A stretch of 64,000 bases of DNA from Forficula auricularia (lineage: Eukaryota; Arthropoda; Insecta; Dermaptera; Forficulidae), in contig JALMQS010000089.1 in NCBI GenBank assembly GCA_024734495.1, positions 7,514,420 to 7,578,419 on the forward strand, read 5' to 3'. The notes beneath the pieces were generated by a model. That model was not told where the DNA came from, made no database searches, and saw only the letters and a program-made list of their open reading frames with translations. The first letter of the stretch is position 1. Each line of letters opens with the position of its first letter. Shown here one piece after another: positions 56,932 to 64,000 of the stretch. Both the position numbers and the translations under genes were made by a program.

Positions 56932-59115
56932 TAATTTTTCGAATTTCCCTTTCTTATTGAAGCTATAATAGATAGGGATACTGTACGTCTGCCACGTGGG
57001 AACGGTTGCGTTTACCAGTGCGCATGTAGTTTGTAGAGGTAAAAAATGGATAATTCAAATTCATTTTCAACCGATTAATTTTTTTTATATATTTTTTATG
57101 ACTTTTTTGCATTATAAATTTCTAGTTGCCAGACCCTTTTCTGTTGCGACAGATCTAATTAATGTAATTAAAAAATAATAATTTTAAATCCATTTTCAAC
57201 CGTCTGTAATTTTAATATAATACTAGCCTACTTGGCTGGGAGCGTCTCGTTTTATGGTTAAAATTTATATAGATAATAGCTGATCCGACCACGCGTTGCT
57301 GTGACTAGCTCTTATGCTTCACGCCTAAACCACTGGACGTATCGAAGCTATATTCGCAACATATACCCGTTTGGCCTCCGATTGGTATATCTAAATTTTG
57401 GGCCAGGTTTATCATTAATTAAGTATTAAATGGTATTAAAACAGTAAATGAATTATATATTACTTGTCAAAATTGTTCCTTTAACCAAAAATAATATTGA
57501 CAGTTGAAATATTTCCAAAAAGCTATTATCGGCAATGTTTTTTTTGTTTGCTTTTACCCCCCCCCCCCAGAGAGGCGCTGCCATTGTTTCCTCGAAAAAA
57601 ATATTTTTTACATGCCACAGTTGTGATATCTATAAAAACACTCGTATATTTGAACGGAATGTTGTGTGAAAATTTCAAAGAAATCGGTGAAGAACTTTCG
57701 GAGATCCTTCAGCGTATCACTTAAGCGTAACAGTACATTTTTATTGTTACAGTAAAATTCTAGTAAACTGATAAGGACTCGTTATTAAATATTTAACCAC
57801 TATAATACTCTGAGGTATATGAGTCAAACCATTGACTAGGATGTAGTTGTCGGTCGGTTGCCACAGGGTACTTCTCCCATAAGAAATGAAAGAAATTTTT
57901 CTGTTTTTCGTTCTTATATATTTATTTTCAGGAGACGTTTCGACAAGTATGCCTTGTCATCATCAGTCTATAAAGTAAATACAAAACAAGGAACATGAAT
58001 ATAAATTCGTCATAAAGAGAAACCATGCAAGGTCTATTAATTGAACTTAACAGTAATAAATATAAAGTGATGACTTATTATATGATTATTAAACATAAGT
58101 AAAATTTGTATACTGATGTAAAAACGCAAATAGATATAAATTAATTTTAATTTTACTTTTGTTTAATAATCATATATTAAGTCATCACTTTATATGTTAT
58201 AATTAATAGACCTTGCATGGGTTCTCTTCATGACAAATTTATATTCATGTTCCTTGTTTTGTATTTACTTTATAGACTGATGACGACAAGGCACTTGTCG
58301 AAACGTCTCCTGAAAATAAATATATAAGAACGAAAAACAGAAAAATTTCTTTCATTTCTTATGGGAGAAGTACCCTGTGGCAACGACAACTACATCCTAG
58401 TCATTGGTTTGACTCATATACCTTAGAGTATTATAGTGCTTAAGTACATTTTTATTTATATAGATAGTTCTGCACTCAAAGAATACAAAATTAATTTGAC
58501 AGACGGAAATTCGGTTGTTTAATTAGGAACCAGACCGGTTCAAGTCCCGAGGATAGGTGAGTTAGAAGAGCATACCGGGTGAGTTTTTTATCTTGAGACA
58601 GTCTTATATATATATATATAATTATTATTTATAAAAAGTAATTTAAATGTTAAAGTATCTCGGTAAATACATGCAATGTGTATTGTTCTATTATTATCTA
58701 AAGCGTGTACTCCACGATAGGGATTCATGACGTCACATGGCTAGAGGGAAACTTGGCCAATCGGGCTGTGCTCGGCTTTAGCTCAAATCCTTAACTTTAA
58801 AGTAATTTTTTCTCATATAAATAATATTTGAAATTAATTTTTTTAGTATATTTTGAAACAATTAATATTACTCTAGATAAAAAAAATAATTTTAATGAAA
58901 TTAAAAATTTGATGTCTGTCCCCTATTGTTCAACATAATTATCAAAGAATAATGATCAAATATTTAATCAATCAGTCGAAAATGAATTTAAAATATCTAT
59001 TTTTTACCTGTACTAACTACATGCGCAGTAGTAAACGCAACCGCTCCCAGGTGCCAGACGCACACCATCCCTACCTATCTTCAATAAGAAAGGGAAATAT
59101 CGAAAAATAAAATAA
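56932..59115. repeat. Outer inverted repeat (about 150-bp arms) enclosing a palindrome
   Basis: Left arm 56932-57081 (CTATAATAGATAGGGATACT, TGCCACGTGGGAACGGTTGC, GTGCGCATGTAGTTTGTAGA) returns inverted at 58968-59115 (CTACATGCGCAGTAGTAAAC, GCTCCCAGGTGCCAGACG). The interior holds the palindrome at 57793-58442. 57082-57790 and 58445-58967 have no recognised gene; a C11 run is near 57559. Confidence 0.7.
57793..58442. repeat. 650-bp Penelope-type palindrome with hammerhead-like motif
   Basis: Arms of about 300 bp share TATAATACTCTGAGGTATAT, ACTACATCCTAGTCATTGG, TGGGAGAAGTACCCTGTGG and GACCTTGCATGG blocks. The plus strand of the right arm has CTGATGA, C, GACAAG-GCA-CTTGTC, GAAAC, GTC (58277-58307). 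The left arm has the same on the minus strand (57966-57934) with a longer loop. The stem sequence is unlike those at 27 or 34 kb, yet it pairs perfectly. Confidence 0.8.
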
Positions 59116-59390
59116 ATAGTTAAAAATAAAAATTTTCGCTACGTTGCTTGCTCTTAGACTATATATTTTCATACCTCAACCAGAAGACAACCTTTTTGAT
59201 TTGCTCTTAAAAAAAAGACTAATGTTTGAAACAAAAAAAATAAAATAAAAAAATGGACCAAAGTTTAAATCTCGATTTGAAGACAAATTAAACCTTTCCT
59301 TCAACTAGGATAACTTCTAACCAAGTCCAATGGTTAATTTGAATTTGAATTTGATAAAGAAATAGATAATAATAGTGATAACTGCCTTTG

Positions 59391-59819
59391 ATGAATACAA
59401 AAGGGAGTGAAAAGGATAGAAGGCTGGCTGGCTGTTTGCGGAGGGTTGCCAAGGACCAGACCAAGTGGATGTCCTCATCCTATCATATAACCAAGAGCGT
59501 TAGTCCGTCAATTGGAAACAAACTTATATGGGGCGAATGTGAGCCTTTGCGGGGCGCAGATGAAAGGGGGACAGCCACCCGATCTCAAGATCTTCCCGCG
59601 GGCGAGGCTCACTTACCGACTTTGACCATTGTTATTAGTTTGATTAAAATCTGGCAGCAGCCCCAAGATCCCTCAAGCAAAATGTCTAATATGCCATTCC
59701 TGCTCAAGAGCAACTTCTCGGAAGAAAACCGGTCAGCCAACGACTTACTTCTCGATGTCATCGTGAACAGAATCTTTGATGAATTTTTGTTTAATCCACG
59801 CATTTATAATATTAATTGA
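59391..59819 (+). other. GC-richer open region, possible host exon (uncertain strand)
   Basis: A plus-strand frame of about 142 aa from the ATG at 59391 ends at a stop at 59817-59819. On the minus strand a frame through 59609-59803 (MTSRSKSLADRFSSEKLLLS, RNGILDILLEGSWG) runs into a consensus-like splice donor, GGTAAGTGAG, at about 59608-59617. Base composition differs from its surroundings and no repeat copy of it was seen in the window. I recognise no domain on either strand, so function and strand are open. Confidence 0.25.
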
Positions 59820-60147
59820 ATTGTATTTGTTTGTTTTTTACTATCTTAATGATTAATGTTTTCGTTTAATTCAATCCGAGTATTGATCCAAACAAGACAA
59901 ATATTACTCCTTTGAAAGAAATGTAAATACAAGTAAGAGCTTTGCGATACATACAATATTTTGCTTTCGACATTTCATCAATATTTTACTCAGAATACAT
60001 TCCATCTGCAAAATATTTGGTTAAATTTAATCCACATCAATATTTTTTCACTTACCCCACATTCATTACAAACTATCCTTAAAGTAATATTAAGAAAAAT
60101 TAATTAAATTAAAAGTAAATGTATTCAAAAGAAATCACGAGAGAGTG
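59820..60147. other. No gene recognised, AT-rich
   Basis: Nothing seen. Confidence 0.5.
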
Positions 60148-60155
60148 CCATAGAA

Positions 60156-60912
60156 CAGCGTTTCTTAATCTGGGTTCCGCGGAACCCCAGGGTTCCACAT
60201 AGGGAAGTTTGGGGTTCCTCGTGCCTACAGGTCAATAAAAGAAAAAATAGAAAATCAAATATAGTAGTTAATAGTACCATCCCTCAAAAAATGTGTCATG
60301 TAAAGAAAAAAATAAGTCTAAGTATTACCTATTACCTTATAGTCAAATTAAAGCATTGATACTTAAGAATGCGGTGAACATCACTATTACTATCTCAGTA
60401 ATATCATTTTTGTTGCTCTAAAGTTCCTTAACTTTCTTATAATACAACGATTACGTTACATTAGTGACAAAATGAAAACATAATTTAAATTGCTTTATTA
60501 TTATTTTGTTATTACTGATGTTTGAAATAATATTGCTTTTCAAATATTATTTATGAGTATACATTGAATATGTAAAAAAACCTGACCGATCCAAAAGGGG
60601 CATATGGGTATCCCACTGACATTACCAAAAAATTTTAATAATAATAACATTATTCATGAAAATAAAAATTTTAGGTATTGTAATTTAAAATGCACGTTAT
60701 TTGTACCCGATTCCCGCAAAATCTAGCAAATTTTTAAAATGTGGCAACATCGTCATCGGGTGGGGTATATTATATTTGGAATTTATAAAAGTAGGATGAT
60801 GTTGATATTTTGACGAAAAATTAAATATCTCATATTTTAGTGCTAGGAGGTTCCTCAGAAAGAAAAATAAGTGTTCTAGTGCTACTCACTCTAAAAAGGT
60901 TGAGAAACACTG
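60156..60912. mobile_element. Non-autonomous hAT, 757 bp
   Basis: Ends CAGCGTTTCTTAATCTGGGT (60156) and AAAGGTTGAGAAACACTG (60895-60912) are imperfect inverted repeats. Flanking CCATAGAA (60148-60155) and TCATAGAT (60913-60920) match at 6 of 8 positions. GGTTCCGCGGAACCCC follows the left end. There is no open frame of note. Confidence 0.75.
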
Positions 60913-60981
60913 TCATAGATCATTTTATTACAATATCTTTTAAGGAGATAGGTGTTGGTTCTAGGTGAAACATTTTTATAT

Positions 60982-61182
60982 AATAATAAAAATTTCGTAA
61001 AATTGCGAGGTAGGTTTCACAAAAAAAAGAAATAAAACATAAATGAGTTCTGAATTCAATATATTTCGGGTGTCAGCCCATCTTCAGGAGTCAGAGAAAA
61101 AATATATCGAATTCAAAACTCATTTTCGTTTTATTTCTTTTTTTGTGAAATTACCTCGCAATTTTACGCAATTTTTATTATT
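60982..61182. repeat. Penelope-type palindrome, 200 bp
   Basis: Arms share AATAATAAAAATT.CGTAAAATTGCGAGGT, TTTCACAAAAA and AAATAAAAC blocks. The loop holds, on the minus strand, CTGAAGA, T, GGG-CTGACA-CCC, GAAATATAT (61088-61064), as in the Penelope-like elements at 23232 and 49534. The GGTAGGTTTCAC motif also resembles the ends of element 2. Confidence 0.75.
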
Positions 61183-61183
61183 A

Positions 61184-62020
61184 GATTTTATTACATGTCA
61201 TAAAAGAGTTGTTGCTCAGGTTTCAAACTCGAGTGCCAAAAATGGCAATCTGGTCCAACTGGGTATCCTGTGAGGACCACCCATCTGACATATCGTCTCT
61301 GATCTTACAAAACCTCGTAAGTCCGATTTTTGGTCAAATACGTATTATACGTTTATACCGACCAACTTTTCACGGCGCGTCTGTCTGTCTATTATTCTAT
61401 TCCAATTTAATTTCACGCTACGGACAAATAATAAATATTGCATTGTATTCGTGTTTAAAATGTTTTTTCTTATTTTCTGGCAAGCATTGAATTTAGGACT
61501 TACGAGGTTTTGTAAGATCAGCGACGATATGTATCGAACTAATTATTCCACTCAAAGATTACTACTTCATTTTTAAAAAATTTCGGTTCTAGTGATTCTA
61601 AATTTAAACCATAGCCATGTCATATAGTTTAAATAAGGATTGTTTCATATTTAGAATTTTGAATTTCTTCAAAAATCGAAGGGCAATGAAATGATTATTC
61701 ATGAATTGAGTGTAAGAGCTCAATTTGCCGATAGAAGCAGACTTTAGATTTCTAAAGAAATCACGAGAGAATCGCATCTACTCAATTTGAGCTGTCTTGA
61801 ATAAATTTTATTACATGTCAAAAGGGTTGTATTCATTCTTTCGGGAATCGAATCTGATGATAAAAATATCAATCAGCTACCCTGTGAGGTGGACCTATCT
61901 GAAATATGTGAGCTAAATATTACACTCGAAGATTTAATAACTTGATTTGTAAAATTACGCGGTTTAGCAATTCTGAATTAAAAATTTATGCCTCGCCATA
62001 AAGATCATCTAAAAATGAGT
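61184..62020 (+). repeat. Diverged direct duplication of a locus
   Basis: 61184-61290 plus 61533-61620 aligns, with gaps, with 61800-62000: ATTTTATTACATGTCA, then a CTCGAGTGCC/ATCTGATGAT region, CCTGTGAGG, CCATCTGACATAT versus CTATCTGAAATAT, and ACTC.AAGATT. The first copy is interrupted by the MITE at 61288-61532. Confidence 0.6.
61288..61532. mobile_element. MITE, 245 bp, with 37-bp inverted ends and a nearby empty site
   Basis: ACATATCGTCTCTGATCTTA continuing to CTCGTAAGTCC (61288-61325) returns inverted at 61496-61532. The related locus near 61908 (TCTGAAATATGTGAGC) lacks the insert, so it is effectively an empty site. The flanks suggest a TA or short target duplication, as in Tc1/mariner-type MITEs, but the exact border cannot be fixed by eye. 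An open frame crossing it is incidental. Confidence 0.75.
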
Positions 62021-62604
62021 TCTTTTTACTTTTCAGACATTTCTAAATTTTAAATAAAGAAAATTGAATGTTTAGTTTTTCATTTCTACAAAAATTATTC
62101 ATGGCAACTTCGATTTAGTAGATGACACACATGCTCTTGTGGTTTCGTTAGAAATTTAAATTTTGCTTCTATCGATAATTTGAACCTTTATATTATATTT
62201 ATATTCACATGTATTTTCCTCTTTATAGACTCAGAGACATGTGCAATATCTCGGATCTGAACTCTTTAACTTTAAGTTTATAACTTATTTCAAACAAATT
62301 CATAAATAACATTCTCACAGATTTGAAATGATTTGTTATAAATTTATTATCTACATACTAATTGTAAAAAAAACTTTTTTTAAACTTGCTACTATTTCTT
62401 CAAATTTTATTGATTTATCACTTTTTGTAAGTGAATGATTTGAGCTCACAAGTTGAAAATCTTTGAAAATCGACAAACGATACTAGGTATACGTTAATAA
62501 AAACTGTGTGCCAATTTCAGGTCGTTAGTCTCAACTGATGTTTAATAGGCACCTTCTCATATCTGCTTTTCTTTAATATTGTTGAGATTTTAGGTCAAAA
62601 AGAT
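62021..62604. other. No gene recognised, AT-rich
   Basis: Nothing seen. Confidence 0.5.
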
Positions 62605-64000
62605 CAGTGGCTCCCAACCTGGGGGCGATCACCCTCAACTGGGTGATTTGGGTTATCAGAGGGCGATAAATAAGTGGGCGATTAGGGGGCGATGAGTATT
62701 CAAAGGGGGAGAAATTAAAATACACTCACGTAAAAAGAAATGGAATCACTTACCTTGCGAGTTGTTAAATGTAATTTTCATTCTCAAATATAAATAATGT
62801 TATATTAATATTTTTTAGAAAAAATATTTAAATTTATAATAAATTACAAAGAAACATACTGTTATGAACGCGGCATTTAGAGTATTTTTTCTTGATTATA
62901 ATATAATTGTTTTTAATGGTAATATTTCGGAGTAACAGGCGGCATGTCCTTTGATGCTGGAACATGCCTTATTTGACAATAGGATGGTGAGACTTTACAA
63001 TTCCCACTTTTTGAACCTCAATAAATTTAATTTATGTTTGTCATATTTTGGGTTAAGAGATTAAGTCCTGGTCCTGTGGAAGGCTTTTCAACTGAAGGAA
63101 ACACCAGATGTCAATAATAAATTCATTGATTGGGGTTTTTCTAAATTTCGACTTTGTGTTAGAAGTGCATGCACTATGGATTCAAAAGAAGTGTCGTCAA
63201 TACTCAGCTGAGTATTTAAAATTCGGTTTTATCGCGTCACCGCAAAATGTGCACTTTCCACATTGTCTTTTGTGCGATAAAACATTTACTAGTAATGAAG
63301 CCATGAAGCCTTCACAAATGAAATATCATTTATCAAGAGCACAAAGTGAGTAAAGAACTTAGTTATTTTCAACACCTCAAAGCTAAAGCTGCTAAACGAC
63401 CTAATGTGAGTGAATTTTTTTTAAAACGAGCATTCAATCTTGGCAAAGGTCTTCTTTCTTCTTACGAGGTGTCTTTATTGAACACTAAATGTGGTAAATC
63501 TTACACAATTGGCGAAACTCTTGTTTTACCGGCTACCAAAAAAATTGTTGAAATCATGCTAGGCGAGGGCCCTAGTAATAAGATAAGTCAATCGATTCAT
63601 TTGAGCAACAATACTTTTTCCAGAGGAATTGACGAAATGGCCACGGACGTTGAATCAAAACCCACCAATTTGTTGAAAAAAGTAAATTTGCATTGGAGTT
63701 TGATGAATCAACTGTGATTGATAACAAAGCAATTTTATTAGCTTATGTGAGGTTTATCAATGAACAAAAGGAAATTACCGAGGAAATGTTGTTTGCTAGA
63801 ACTTTGATCACTGATACGAAGGAATCGTCGATTTTTAAAGTGGTGCAAGATTATTTTGAGGAAAAAGAGATTCCCGTAACAAACGTGAGCGCTTGCGCAA
63901 CAGACGGTGCTACTGCCATATCAGGTCGTCATGCTGGTCTTCTAGCCCATCTTAAGAAATAAGTGCCAGAGGTCATCAGTATTCACTGTGTCATTCATCG
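62605..64000 (+). mobile_element. hAT transposon, ZBED5-like, 5' part (runs off the window)
   Basis: The element starts with CAGTGGCTCCCAACCTGGGG (62605), a hAT-type terminus followed by GGCGAT repeats. About 480 bases of leader precede the transposase region. The right end lies beyond the window, so the target duplication cannot be checked. Confidence 0.8.
63108..64000 (+). pseudogene. ZBED5-like hAT transposase, frameshifted and with in-frame stop
   Basis: Pieces in three frames belong together. 63150-63353 carries a BED-type zinc finger (YLKFGFIASPQ, CLLCDKTF, MKYHL). 63346-63690 carries ELSYFQHLKAKAAKRPNVSE, SYEVSLLNTKCGKSYTIGET and VEIMLGEGPSNK. 63670-63962 carries the start of the catalytic core, EFDESTVID, LITDTKESSIFKVVQDYF and ACATDGATAISGRHAGLLAH. 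The breaks are a short indel at about 63343 right in the BED finger, a one-base loss in an A run at about 63677, and a TAA at about 63960, after which VPEVISIHCVIHR continues. This family is widespread in animals as hAT transposons and domesticated ZBED genes; the lesions argue for a dead transposon. Confidence 0.85.

Noticed and set aside
58520..58560. GGTTCAAGTCC, a B-box-like sequence
   Set aside because: No A box at the proper distance and no tRNA fold; probably chance or too decayed to call.
1..64000. CRISPR arrays, operons, bacterial insertion sequences
   Set aside because: Repeats here are long, AT-rich and palindromic or interspersed; nothing has the short direct repeat-spacer pattern or prokaryotic gene spacing.

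Overview
This window reads as invertebrate, most likely arthropod, nuclear DNA. It is AT-rich, has no operon-like gene packing, and is dominated by transposable elements typical of insects and related animals: CR1/Jockey-type and RTE-type LINEs, Penelope-like elements with GIY-YIG endonucleases, a Ty3/gypsy integrase remnant, several hAT elements with 8-bp target duplications, a mariner end, tRNA-derived SINEs, and many MITE-like or fold-back repeats. I could not identify the species, and I found no host gene with confidence. The best candidate for unique, possibly exonic sequence is around 59.4-59.8 kb, and it is weak.

Layout. 0-12.8 kb: small hAT-type MITEs, long fold-back repeats (5.3-6.7, 6.7-7.6, 9.8-10.5 and 11.7-12.25 kb), two head-to-tail copies of a dispersed repeat (8.3-9.7 kb), a tRNA-derived SINE on the minus strand (11.28-11.67 kb) and an RTE LINE 3' end (12.29-12.8 kb). 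15.5-16.35 kb: a decayed gypsy integrase. 16.7-21.15 kb: the most complete element, a LINE with an intact ORF1 and an ORF2 broken by two homopolymer indels. 22.2-23.4 kb: Penelope-like element 1. 24.6-28.4 kb: several copies of the dispersed repeat and a Penelope-type palindrome. 28.5-29.6 kb: a SINE split by a retro-insertion, next to a LINE 3' fragment. 32-37 kb: nested inverted repeats. 40.5-45.06 kb: a LINE-inside-LINE block with a 346-bp tandem duplication. 46.5-47.3 kb: a second copy of the 9.8-kb fold-back with its core inverted. 48.2-49.65 kb: Penelope-like element 2 with a 135-136-bp tandem array. 53.5-56.4 kb: two hAT elements with clear target duplications. 56.5-61.2 kb: more palindromes and a hAT. 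62.6-64 kb: the start of a decayed ZBED5-like hAT transposon that runs off the window.

The recurring oddity is the number of long near-perfect palindromes. At least five Penelope-type loci, four of them palindromes carrying the motif in both arms, share a motif of the form CTGA-N-GA, one base, a short stem, then GAAA. The stem sequence differs between families while base pairing is kept. This resembles the hammerhead ribozymes reported in Penelope-like elements, but with one extra base before helix II. Other points of note are a fold-back repeat whose central segment is in opposite orientation in its two copies, a SINE and a LINE fragment with the same 3' tail, and a MITE insertion for which a related empty site lies about 600 bp away.
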